Below, in pieces: positions 10,540 through 21,343 of a DNA stretch of 64,000 bases. Position 1 is the first letter of the stretch, and each line of letters opens with the position of its first letter. This DNA comes from Takakia lepidozioides (Eukaryota > Streptophyta > Takakiopsida > Takakiales > Takakiaceae): assembly GCA_030704615.1 (NCBI GenBank), contig CM060734.1, positions 43,604,042 to 43,668,041 on the forward strand, in the 5' to 3' direction. The notes under the pieces were generated by a model. The model was not told where the DNA came from, searched no databases, and worked only from the letters and a program-made list of their open reading frames with translations. The translations under genes and the position numbers were made by a program.

Positions 10540-10905
10540 AGTGGATATGTTACATCCATTGTATCCATTGCATCCATCCAGACGTTATCAACATACCAAG
10601 CCCTCACAAGTTTATGTGGGTACGTCGTGAGGAGGTGCACACTGACATCATCTAAAGCGGATCCCTGCGAAATCTTTTCTTACTCACCACCTTTTGCGAA
10701 CATGCCAGGTATGTGCGGGAGCATCATGGATGCTCATTAGATTTGAGAATGCCTGAACGCTCTTTGATGAGGTGGACTTCACCGTGATGGATTCACCAAC
10801 CATTCTTCTAGCAGGAATGGTTTGGAGACCAACGAGCAAATGATGCAAGAATGCTCTACACGAACCAAAGTCGTTTGTTTGTTTTTGCAATGCACTCAAG
10901 TCTGT
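10540..10905 (+). pseudogene. PPR gene fragment related to the 5' part of the 1349-4289 gene
   Basis: Short blocks align with 1430-1680: GAGGTGCACACTGACATCAT, then TGTGCGGGAGCATCATGGAT (identical to GTGCGGGAGCATCATGGATG of the first gene), then GAATGCCTGAACGCTCTTTGAT, then GGTTTGGAGACCAACGAGCAA. It covers one PPR plus part of the next, is full of indels and stops, and is non-functional. It sits between the trihelix-like gene and the methyltransferase-like gene. Confidence 0.75.
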
Positions 10906-11089
10906 GAGGTCCACAAAACACTAAATAGATTGAAGGAACAATCCGGGCAGTCCATGCAACCCCCATCTCCAACAATAGTTTGTTCCCATGAATGTGCATT
11001 CCACGCACACATTGCAAACAGGACGACAAGGACACACAACCATCCCATTTCAAATTTGGCCCCGAATAAAACCAAAAGAAAACTTCATA

Positions 11090-14000
11090 TCAAGTGTCAC
11101 AGTCATCAGAATCAGTCTCGACCTCCTGTGCTATGTCATCCACAAAGATTCTGGCCCCAACACCACGTCTTCTACCCCGGCCGTCGATGGATGGACTCCG
11201 AGTGCCATGAACGGACATGCTTGCTGCGAGTGCCTCCGCATAGACAGGTAGCACGCAAGACCGAGGAGGACTGGAAAGAAGTCCAAATAGGTGTGATAGC
11301 CCTGGAGGGTAAGTGGAAGCACGCGGATTCCTGCACATGTCAACAAAAACCCATTTTGAACACAATGATGCAATGCATAAGTCCAACGAAGAGGATGTCT
11401 CACATGTGAACTTTGCCTCAAGAACAGTGATTCTCGATATTGAAACAACAATGCAAGCATCCACAGGTTGAACTTACTCACAGGCAAAGTCGGAGTCCAG
11501 CTCCTTGTCGGAAGTCTCCTCTGTATCAATATCAGCGGGACGGGGCTTCGGAAGGACTTGAGAAGTGTGTCCACCCAAACCCATCAAGAGGTTCTTGTAA
11601 ATCTCAGCATCCCCTTCAATCCCAAAGAGATGTCACGCACTAGCCTTGCAAGCGTGGTACGAAGCACCTGCAGTGGAATAGAATGAAGGAAGCAGACATT
11701 GAAGACACATTTGGAACGGTGGGAAGTGCTGAAAGTGCAAGCTCAATCAAACCTCATGAAATGTGAATGTTGAAGAGACGAACCTGTGCCCATTGACAAA
11801 TCCAGAACTCTGGCGTCTGTGTAGGTGCAGCACTCCACAATCGTTTGAATGAAAGTCGGGCTCCTCTCCCTCGCCCCTCTCCAAGGAACCCCATTCCCCC
11901 TTCGCAAGCACACGTTGCTGTCGACGTAGTTGTGGTGCATGTCATCCGTGGGAGGATCTGTCCTGTCGTCTATGAACTTGCCCCCATGAGTGATGGCGAA
12001 CTCCGCAATGCCGGCCGGAGTTGTTGGTGGATGCACTCGGACGAGACAAACAGCTTCAAACAAACGAGTCTGCGAACAGGACATCCACAAGGAACTAAGA
12101 AGCTTCAAAAATCAGGCCCCTACATATGAGTTCGAGCGACCTATACAACTCCATCCGAGAACCACCAAGAAGAGGAAGAAGAAGGCAAATTTACCATCTC
12201 TCCCGGACAATCCCCCTTCGTAAGGTACATGTTGTTCACACAATTCCATGTCTTCACGACTCTCATGCCCGAGGCTTTCAAATAGCTGGCAAGTGCACGG
12301 CGACAGCGAACGTCGATGGACTGGATGAGCACCAAAACACCTGCATCGGACAGGAAAAAATTGCAAAAGGAGAAAACCCACCGCCAGTAGCGCTCATCAA
12401 AAGCATTCCAACCCGGACAAGCACCCGATGGAGGGACATCCGGGACTGCCACCTCATCAGGGATGTCCAAGATGATGAGTTCGGCTGCATATGGCTTCTC
12501 CTTCCCGTTCACCTAGGATTTGGTCATTTTAGCCTGCAAACAAAATTACAATGGAATACTCAAGAGGATTGAAACGATCCATGCCCACAGCAGAGAAGAA
12601 GCAAAAGAGAACACGCACCGTGCCGAGGAACTCCACAATCCTCTCCCACACTGGTGATGGCTCGCCCTTGAAATCAGATTTCTTGGACTCCATCATGGCA
12701 AGGAACCCGACATTGGCCATCTCCAACCTGGTAGGGCGAATGACCCTCGTGGGATGTTCCACTGCATGGTACGGGTCCTTGGGATCAACCACCCCCTTGT
12801 TCTTTCTCACGGATCCCCTACCATGCGGTGGAGTCTGCTGGACATGCACCACTGGGCCAATATCTGCAACACTTCCCTGCCCTTGTGCCACCTTCCCTCT
12901 ACCCCTTCCTTTCCCCACAACACCAGCAACATCTTTTCCCTTTGCCTTTCTTCCTCTACCCGGGGTATCCTGAGCGGGAGGCTCCTTCTCTGCAAGAGTC
13001 CTCAAATTTCGTTCATGAATGTCGAGGTCGGCTGCTGCGGCAGTGGCTGCAATACGCTCATTCTCTCTCCTCAAAGACACCTCCGGAGCTGGGGTCTCAG
13101 AAGGAGGGCAATCCAAATACCAACCACAAGAAGAAAGATGGTCTGGGCCCCAGTCATGCAAGATCCCAGTAGTAAACATGGTCTGGTTGTCAGCAGGGAC
13201 AAGCCAAAGGTCCACGAAATCTGGATGTTTGTCTAAGCAATTCTCTTCCATGAGAACAAACTTTATGTACCTGCAGGAACAGAGACAGCCTCATTATGCA
13301 ATGCAATTATTGTCTCTCAGCTTTTCCATCACACCAGGAAGACCCCCTTAAACAGTATGCGGCACAGTACATTGCAACCACAGCACACTAAGTAGCCTGA
13401 ACGGCCCAGGGTGTGCACCTGTAAAGGCATCGTTTCCAGGCTTCCTCTCCTTTTTCTTGCTGGTCAAGGTCATTTGTTCGACTGATGCCACCCTCCTTGC
13501 TGAACTCTCTAAAGAAACAAGAGTGCCACACTGTGGCTCTCCATTTCCTCATGTATGCTTCGAAGGAGACCTTCGGTGCTGTCATAGTGATGCCATAGTC
13601 AGCCAGCTGAGTATGCAGAACCGACCGGGCCCTTTCTTCCAACTGCAAAACAATTCAAATGCAAGAATGAACCCAAAAACAATCACAGCGAATGTAAGAG
13701 GCGATGGAAAGAGAAGGACAGGAAAAGAGAAAAGAAAGTGACACAGGAAAGGACATCACACCTAGCTCTAGTAAGTGGCCTTGTGAAGCCATGTGTCCAG
13801 CACATTGTCACTGACAGGAATGACAAGCTGGGTCTTCTTCTCTTTCTCCGGCCTGGGGAACATGTGGGTATCCCTAACTATGGGATCGGAGTTCCATATC
13901 TGTAGCCACTTCACCTTCTGTTCTAAAGACACAACGGCGGTAGACAACTTGTGCAACTTCTCCTGGGCCATCTCTGGCTTGCCTGGCTTGTTATAATGGT

Positions 14001-14670
14001 TTTTTATCTCCAGGAGAAACTGCGATCCGAATGATGGGTCGGCAATTCTCAACTGCTTCACAAAAGCACTCATTATAGTCCTTCTTGTAGCGGTCATCTC
14101 TTTCTGGATATGACTCTCAACCCCCTTTGTTGTCCTTCTCTCCTCAGGGGTTGAGCTGTAGTATTCCAGTTTGCCACGCTCCCCTGCATCTGCAATGTCT
14201 TGCTGCAAGGGAATGCACGAGAGTTGCATCAACCCAAGGTCAAGGGAAAAAAACAGAAACAAACATGTGGAAGCAGGAATATGGAAAGGCCAGATGAAGG
14301 AAGATGAATCTCACCGTGTACATGTACTCCATGAAAGCCTCACGGGTCAACGAGTACCACGTTTCCGATGTCTTGGAGCTTTCCAACTTCTTGTACGTCT
14401 CTGCTGAAATAATGGTCTTGAAGTTGGTCAAGGGCATCTGCCCGATCCTTTGTATCCTATACAGTGTGTGAACCAGACTCGTTTTGACATGCAATGTCTC
14501 CGTCCCTCTGCAGAATGATATCTGAAAGTCAGAATGAAATTCAAGGACTTGAATCAAAGAACCACGGAACCACAAGTGGAACATGTAGAATGAGAAACCA
14601 ACCTGTTCACATCATTCATTGCCGTCAGAAGACCCATCATGTTCCCGTCACAATCTAGACGTACCTTGTG
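11090..14670 (-). pseudogene. Multi-exon protein with beta-class DNA amino-methyltransferase-like domain
   Basis: Exon-like open blocks on the minus strand, in order: 14670-14603 (RLDCDGNMMGLLTAMND), 14517-14315 (MPLTNFKTIISAETYKKLES, ending MEYMYT before GTGAGA), 14202-13770, 13645-13390, 13270-12610 (FVDLWLVPADNQTMF; basic GRGRKAKGK region), 12510-12200, 12060-11760 and 11665-11480, with a possible acidic last exon to 11090. The 12510-12200 exon contains LIILDIPDEV, which I align with the DPPY catalytic motif. The 11900-11770 exon contains SPTFIQTIVECC and VLDLSMGTGS, matching the AdoMet-binding motif (usual DPFxGSGT). The next exon continues LFGIEGDAEIYKNLL, matching the G-x-E motif. The order catalytic motif then AdoMet motif is the permuted order of beta-class N4C/N6A DNA methyltransferases. 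DIPD in place of DPPY and one in-frame TGA in place of a likely CGA suggest loss of activity. A generic Rossmann methyltransferase is the alternative. Confidence 0.5.
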
Positions 14671-16400
14671 TTGCCGAATATCACAGGAAAAAAACAATGA
14701 CAAGGTGGGCTCAAACAGTGTGCGTTGACGCACACTGTTTGAACTGCCAGGTAAGTGATGATTGATCCTCAAATACATACCCTATGTGGCCAATTTTCAA
14801 ATGAGAAAGGCAATAACAAGGTGAGCTCAAACAGTGTGCGTTGACGCACACTGTTTGAGCTGCCAGGTAAGTGATGATTGATCCTCAAATACATGCCCTT
14901 TGTGGCCTTTTTTCAGATGACAAAATAATGAGAAGGTGAGCTCAAACAGTGTGCGTTGACGCACACTGTTTGAGCTGCCAGGTAAGTGATGATTGATCCT
15001 CAAATACATGCCCTATGTGGCCGATTTCAGATGACAAAGGCAATGACAAGGTGAGCTCAAACAGTGTGCGTTGACACACACTGTTTGAGCTGCCAGGTAT
15101 GTGATGATTGATCCTCAAATACATGCTGTTTGTGGCTTTTTTCAGATGAAAAAATAATGAGAAGTTGGGCTCAAACAGTGTGCGCCAACGCACACTGTTT
15201 GAGCTGCTAGGTAAGTGTTCATTCATCCTCAGTTACATGCCCTGTGTGGCTGATTTTCAAACAAAAAAACAATAAGAAGGTGGGCTCAAACAGTGTGCGT
15301 TGATGCACACTGTTTGAGCTGCCAGGTAAGTGTTCATTGATCCTCAAATACATGCCCTTTGTGGCCGAATTTAAGATGAAAAAAACAAAGAAAAGGTGAG
15401 CTCAAACAGTGTGCGTTGACGCACACTGTTTGAGCTGCCAAGTAAGTGTTCATTGATCCTCACAGACATGCCCTGTATTGCCGAATTTCACAGGAAAGAA
15501 ATAGTGACAAGGTGGGCTCAAACAGTGTGCGTTGACACACACTGTTTGAGCTGCCAAGTAAGTGTTCATTGATCATCAAATACATGCCCTTTGTGGCCGA
15601 TTTCCAGATGAGAAAAACAATGAGAAGGTGGGCTCAAACAGTGTGCGCCAACGCACACTGTTTGAGCTGCCAGGTAAGTGTTCATTGATCCTCAGAGACA
15701 TGCCCTATGTGGCCGATTTTCAAACAAAAAAAACAATGCCAAGGTGAGCTCAAACAGTGTGCGTTGACGCACACTGTTTGAGCTGCCAGGTAAGTGATTA
15801 TTGATCCTCAAATACATGCCGTTTGTGGCCGTTTTTCAGATGAAAAATCAATGAGAAGGTGGGCTCAAACAGTGTGCGCCAACGCACACTGTTTGAGCTA
15901 CCAGGTAAGTGTTCATTGATCCTCAGAGACACGCCCTGTGTGGCCGATTTTGAAACGAAAAAAACAATGACAAGGTGAGCTCAAACAGTGTGCGTTGACG
16001 CACACTGCTGGAGCTACCAGGAAATTGATGATTGAACCTCAAAGAGATACCGTGGCTGGGTAATGTTTTTGTGAGAAGAACAATGATAAGGGGGGCTCAA
16101 ACAGTGTGCGTCAACGCACACTGTTTGAGCTTCCAAATAGTGGAGGATTGAACCGGGCATAGTGGCCCTATGTGGCCGTTTTGCACACCAACAACCAAGT
16201 AAAATGGGGGGCTCAAACAGTGTGCGTCAATGCATAGTGTTTGAGCTTCCAATTCGTGGTGGATTGAACCTGCCCTAGTTCCCCAATTTGGCCGTTTTGC
16301 ACATCAACAAGCAAGCAAAATGGAAGGCTCAAACAGTGTGCGTCAACGTACACTGTTTGAGCTTCTTGTTCGCGGTTGATGCAACCTGGCAGAGATGCCG
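14660..16400. repeat. Array of 15 palindromes at 114-117-bp spacing
   Basis: Each unit contains an inverted repeat with left arm AGCTCAAACAGTGTGCGT and right arm ACGCACACTGTTTGAGCT around a 2-base centre. Copies begin at 14710, 14824, 14939, 15054, 15169, 15284, 15399, 15516, 15632, 15747, 15863, 15978, 16095, 16211 and 16327. Spacing is 114-117 bp throughout, most often 115. Centres vary (TTGA, CCAA, TCAA) while the arms are conserved. Intervening DNA is also repeated (TGCCAGGTAAGTG, TTGATCCTCA, CATGCCCT-TGTGGCC) but is more variable, above all in the last three units. The array lies between the first (16488-16886) and next (14603-14670) exon-like blocks of the minus-strand methyltransferase-like gene, so it may be intronic. 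Confidence 0.95.
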
Positions 16401-16487
16401 TGTGTAGACTATGTTCATATCGAAATACAATCTCAACTGGGGTTCACATCAGCAATGAAGCACAAATGTGGGTTTCAAAGATTGTAC

Positions 16488-16886
16488 CTTTTTTTTGGCT
16501 GCTCCAGAAGACTCCCCAATCGCCGGGGACCCTTTGCACTTCGGACTGCTCTCCACGCATCGCATGTTCTGGAGCATCTCCCCCATCCTCTCTTCCACTA
16601 TGAGGTTCTTCGTGAGGCCAGCATCAACATCATCTTCGGCGTCTGTCTCTCCCTCGGATGCAGTGTCCTCCTCACCTGTTCTTGGAACTATGGCAGGCTG
16701 CTGTTCTTCTCCGGATTCCTGCTCTTCCATCGCCATACTTTCCTCTTTGCCCTCTTCTTCCGCCTTTTCCTCTTTGTCCACTCTTTCCATCCTCATTCTA
16801 TATCTGGCTCTATTCATGTTTCTAGAGCTCGTGAAGTATAATGACTTCCTTCTCTTCCTCCTCCGCTGGAAACAAGGGCTCCCCAC
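16488..16886 (-). CDS. Acidic N-terminal exon, probably of the methyltransferase-like gene
   Basis: Open on the minus strand for 133 codons from ATG at 16886. The sequence starts MGSPCFQRRRKRRKS (a basic, nuclear-localisation-like cluster), continues with a long Glu-rich stretch (MERVDKEEKAEEEGKEES; TASEGETDAEDDVDAG), and reaches GAAKKK at a donor-like AAG|GTACAA at 16488/16487. Strand and position suit it as the first exon of the gene downstream, with the palindrome array in the next intron. That link is inferred. It could also be a separate small gene. Confidence 0.45.
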
Positions 16887-17737
16887 GATGCATCTAGAGC
16901 TCTCCAGTTTGACGTTTGCAACAAGGGTTGCTATGGCATGTAACCAAAATCAAAATTGGACATTGTCAACCGTATTTGGATGCGGGTGTTGTTATTGTGT
17001 GCGAACGGAATTCATCCATTTCGGCGTCTTTGTATTATCCAAGAAATAAAGTGCTAGAAAATATGTACATCCGTTGCATGTACTTGTGATATATGTCAGA
17101 TGTACTTCGCCGCCTGCCAATACATGGCGGCCTTCTTGCATTCTTTCAAATTCGGAAGTGCCGTAGAAATCTAATGCTAGTTCAATTTCGAGCAGTTCTT
17201 GCAGATTCGCCATAAATGTTATGCTTCACATATGCATCCACGTGTGTCGTACTGCCTACTCTGTGGTTTGCATTTTGCCGTCATCGTCGCCATGGGGTCA
17301 TTCGGTATAAAGGGTTGTGTCGGAAATGATCTTGTGTTGCACACATCCGTGCGAGGTGACTCTTGGAGTGTCAGTGTTTGTGTTGTGCTCTTTTGGCACA
17401 GCACAACCTCATTACATTCGGGGTCTTCCTGTTTACTGCTCTCCAGGGTTGTTGTCGTCTTTCCATAATGGATGGTTTCATGTCATGTTCAGGGTTTGTT
17501 TTTCATCCAAAAACAGCACGGCTTCTTGTGGCTTCTTGTCTTTGAAAACAATTTTTCTGGTTGGTGTCTCTCAGCGTGGTTGTCTGCAAAGTTCAGTGCA
17601 TGTCATTCCTACATCCTTTTGATGCATCGCCCGCAGCCTTTGGATTAGTGCTACCCTTGTTGACCTCAATTTGTTTGTGGGGCTATCAGTTCGGGGATTC
17701 CGTTGTGAATCGCAACTTTCAGTCAGCGTAGGAAAAC
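16887..17737. promoter_or_regulatory. Divergent intergenic region between methyltransferase-like and transposase genes
   Basis: About 850 bp separates the minus-strand acidic exon from the plus-strand transposase start, so a shared bidirectional promoter would lie here. The open frames in it (e.g. 17199-17468, 17219-17404, 17571-17795) have no motifs. I could not define a TATA box with confidence. Confidence 0.35.
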
Positions 17738-20700
17738 ATGTCGAGGGAGCGAGATAGACTCGCCCGATTTCATTCCAATGCAGGTAGTCTTCCACTGACT
17801 GCCACTGCAGACGACGATGGGTTTGCAGTTGTCATGAGGATGAGCTGGTTAAAGTGTTCCCACTGGAATTGGGTTCTCTGCTTGTTCAGAAAGAGGTGTA
17901 TGACGAGGATGGGAATTTGGATTCTGGACACTTGGAGAAACCATTGGTTGGCGAGTGTGGAAGGAAGTGGAGAGTCCTTCCAGGCACATACCGTGTCCTT
18001 GGAAAAGAGAGAAGACATTCAGCAGGATCAGTCATTACCCCTGGAACTGCAGCATCGGTCGTGCAGCAAAAGGGCACAGTTCAAGTGAAACAAGAGGTGA
18101 GCACATCCACTACATTCGTGACTCTTTCAGACTCGTCCTCGGAGGATGTTTCTGAGATTCCTCCGCCAGTGCAGACTCCATTCTTGGATGATGACGAAAT
18201 GCAAGAGATAACGAGTGTCATTCCAAAATTGAAAGCCCTCGCAGGGGTGCCTGGGTGCAAGAGCGAGCTGCGTTTTGTTGATTGGGAGTCCCTTCGTGTG
18301 CAGCGGGTTCAATATGTGCCAGCAGAGTTTGATGGGGACATCTTGATTGAGCTCAACCCTCCCACGTCTTCCAATGGACTGGCTGGGCTTCTGCAGGGCA
18401 TGGACAAGAAACATGACGGACACCCTTGGTGCAGGACAAAAACGTCGAACATCCACAACGACATTGGATTGAAATTTCAAAGGTCGGTTTGCGTTGGGCA
18501 TTGCAAGTGCCTGAATATTTCTTGCCCTCGGATGAGAAACAGCGCTCAACCAAACGAAAGTGAGTAGGAAGGTGTGCCCCTGAATCCTTTCACCCCAGGA
18601 CTTGCCCCTCCCAAGACCAATACTTTTGTGTGCAGGTTCTATAAACTTTCCCCGTCCTGTGTTTCTGTGTGCCACGCTCGTATGTACCAGGTGGCACACC
18701 GATGCAAGACAATGACTCGTGCCTGCATTCATATGGGTGCACACGAGCATCTTGTGTCCAAAGGAAGTTGCAGGGATAGCGTGGACATCGCTAGAAATCT
18801 GCTGAAGCAGGAGTTCCACAATGCCCCTTGTGCAACACCTTCTGCTATAGCGCTTGCAGCTAGCAAGGCTTTCCTGGAAAAACACATACTGGGTGAAGGG
18901 GATTCGACACAACCAATGTTGGATGCAGATTCGCTTGATGCAGTGATGGACCATTTCTCCGTGTTGAGCTCTCCCAATATTCAAAACCAGGTGAATGCAC
19001 TCAGAGTCGGCACAGGCACTGCTGGATTCATGGACAACATTATGGACCTCAAACGGAGAAGTCGCTATGAATTCATTCAAAACAGTATCTTCCCTTGCCA
19101 GGGCTCGTCCAAGGTATATTTGTTCAAGATGTCCGCAGTGGGCGAAGGCAGTGGTGTGAGCATTGTCCGCCGAATGCAACCTGGAGGAGATTTGGCTAAA
19201 TGTTGGTTGATGTTTGATCACTGCAAACGGGTGAAGGGTTGGACAACCATGGCGTGCCATGTGTATGATCCAGCATACCAGCGTGTGCTCTCAATAGCAA
19301 TTTGTGATATGCAGTCGGAGGACACTGAATCCCAGATGCTCATGTGGAATTTGCTCCTGGCCGTCATGCAGCGCAATGGAATACAGAACACAAATTTTGC
19401 TTTCTTCATGGCTGATAGTGCACAGGCAAATTTCAATGCAGTGTGGCGCGTGTTTGGTTCAGGGGATCCTAAGGTCCCAATGGAAAATAGGGAGCGCACA
19501 TGCCTCTTCCATTGGAGTCAATCTCTGGCACGTCATACAAAGCGCTGCATTCGCCCTGACCTTCAGTTGGAGCACAGAAGGCTCTGTCTCAAATACAAAA
19601 ATGCCACCTCAATGGGAGAAGCTGAGAGCACTTACCAGGCAATCCGGGCTTGGTGGTTCTCCTCTGGTGCTGCTACTGGTATCCACCTGAAGGAGTTGGA
19701 GGATTGGTTGGTTTTCTGGCATTTCAGGTACAGACAGTGGGGAGCTTTCATGACGACGGTAAGCCTCTTCAATCCCAAAAACACAAATTTTGCATCGTGC
19801 CTGTTCATTTGGGGTTCTTGGATTGTCGCTTGCAGAACCTCTTCCATTTCATTTCGTTCCTCACATTTCCATGCAATGCCTCCTACAGGACATGTCCTTG
19901 GAGGACTTGGCCGACATGCCATCTTGTAATTTGGCGGAGACTGTTCGCAACGCCTGGATGCAGCAATCTACCAAAGCAGGTCGTGACTTGTATGTGGCCA
20001 CTGCTGATGACATGGTGCGGGCACTTACACAACAAACCAGGTGCCGCAATTTTCTGATGGGACGGGGTGGAGGCAAGGGCCCCGGTACAACTTTGTTGAT
20101 GCTAAGGGCTGCGAGTAGGTCCGGAGACCCATCAAAGATGGTCAGAGCTCTAAACAGGTGCACTGAAGGCTCCCCTTTGCAATCCAGGCTCCCTCATTTG
20201 GAAGGCGAGGAAAGATTTGGATCATGCAAAAGGAAATTGAACACTCTTCCAGGGTCAGATGGAGATTCCCATCGCCCAGACAGGGTCAATTTCTCTGTGC
20301 CAAAGGTGTCTCCAGTGCAGAGTAAGTCGTGTGCCAGCCCCTTCCCAGGTGGGTCCTCCTCCAGTGGAGCAGGTGCAGAACATGCAAGCACAGCAGCAGG
20401 AATCCCATTGGAGGAGGTGGTGGCCATGGTGCAGGAATCTGATTGCATTGATAGTGAGTGGCATATAGAACGCACCCCACCAGGATCTAGAGTTGCTTGC
20501 ATGGCAATTCGGACCCCTCTTTCAAGAAATGCAAATCAAAAATATGCAAAGGCTCCAGGGGGACTCCAGCTCCAACATTCACAGGGTTGTTCCAACCTTA
20601 TCATAGTGGGGAGTCAAAGGACCACAAGTTCTGGTTCTGCCCAGACAATATGGCACGATGCGTCAAGGGAACAGTTCGTCCTTCGGTGATAATGAACCCC

Positions 20701-21314
20701 CCCCCCCCCCCCCCCCCCCCCCCGCAATTTGGCCTATGAAACTTGGGACGTCGTTGTCAACAACCGAGATAAGCATGCTGGAGGAGGGAGGGTTTTGTCT
20801 TGCACGGTCCCGGGTGGTGCCCTTGTGCACTGTCGGCACAGATGTGCCACATGCTCCGGCAATGCCTCCACCCGGTGCCGACTCCCACCCAACAAAAAAA
20901 GATGGAAAAACAGTGCGCCGTGTCGCTTCGGGTGCAGATCACGAATGCAAGATGGAATCGGCTAGAATTTTGCAGGCTCGGGTGGCTCGTATCACCGAAG
21001 TCCCTGCCCCGGGGTATGGACGGATTTACACAATGTTGTCTATTGGCTCAGTTCTTCATGGCAAAGAATATCAGGTTACCGTGGGGAATTTCCCTACTTG
21101 CACTTGTCCGGATTTTGTAACGATGCGTGAGGGCGCTCTCGGCATGAGAGGGAAGTGGGTCCCCTGCAAGCATCAATATTACATATACCTTGTAATTATG
21201 TGTTGCGACGGTAAGAGAGACCAATTCATTCACCAAGCCACACTAGGCTACGGAGAAGTCATCACCCTTCTACAGCGGGACACCTCACGTAGGGCTCCGC
21301 CAAATTCTCTTTGA
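17738..21314 (+). pseudogene. DDE transposase with Cys-rich N-terminal finger and C-terminal SWIM finger (MULE-like)
   Basis: A mobile-element transposase of the RNase H fold. In order: N-terminal acidic region (17854-18330); a Cys/His cluster typical of WRKY-GCM1-like DNA-binding fingers (CVGHCKCLNISCPRMRN near 18487-18540, CRFY...CVSVCHARMY near 18630-18690, MTRACIHMGAHEH near 18712-18750); first catalytic Asp in CHVYDPAYQRVLSIAICD (19255-19308); second in FFMADSAQANF (19402-19434); the C-x2-H of TCLFHWSQSL (19499-19530); and a SWIM finger CTCPDF...PCKH at about 21101-21172, with stop at 21312-21314. An intron at 19759-19888 has GT-AG ends (ACG|GTAAGC, CTACAG|GACATG); others probably surround 20640-20740. 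Breaks: a frame change near 17840, a TAG at about 18565 where NESE-W-EG is expected, and a 25-base C run at 20698-20722. Such proteins cut and paste DNA in the nucleus. I did not identify the catalytic Glu securely. Confidence 0.75.
20698..20722. repeat. Poly-C tract within transposase gene
   Basis: About 25 consecutive C residues interrupt the coding region between NMARCVKGT and the frame resuming at IWPMKLGTSLSTTEI. A tract this pure is a likely slippage or assembly artefact, or a short-read gap edge. Confidence 0.8.
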
Positions 21315-21338
21315 ACACATACGAGCCATGCCCGCTTC

Positions 21339-21343
21339 CCACG
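21339..21343. repeat. Target-site duplication CCACG (left)
   Basis: CCACG lies directly before the TGTCGCG edge of the left LTR and is repeated at 34416-34420 directly after the right LTR. Five bases is the usual Ty3/gypsy duplication size. Confidence 0.95.

Noticed and set aside
14554-15226. Minus-strand frames across the palindrome array (GSSNSVRQRTLFE repeats) as genes
   Set aside because: They exist only because the palindrome is open in that frame; spacers bring frequent stops and length follows the repeat period.
14660-16400. Palindrome array as a CRISPR array
   Set aside because: Palindromes of 36-38 bp at 115-bp period resemble repeats and spacers at first sight, but the spacers are themselves homologous between units and the setting is eukaryotic.
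18127-19260. 377-codon minus-strand frame opposite the transposase
   Set aside because: Antisense shadow of a strongly supported plus-strand gene with recognisable motifs.
20658-20740. Proline-rich PPPPPPP segment as a real protein motif
   Set aside because: Encoded by an uninterrupted C run, more likely slippage or assembly artefact than coding.
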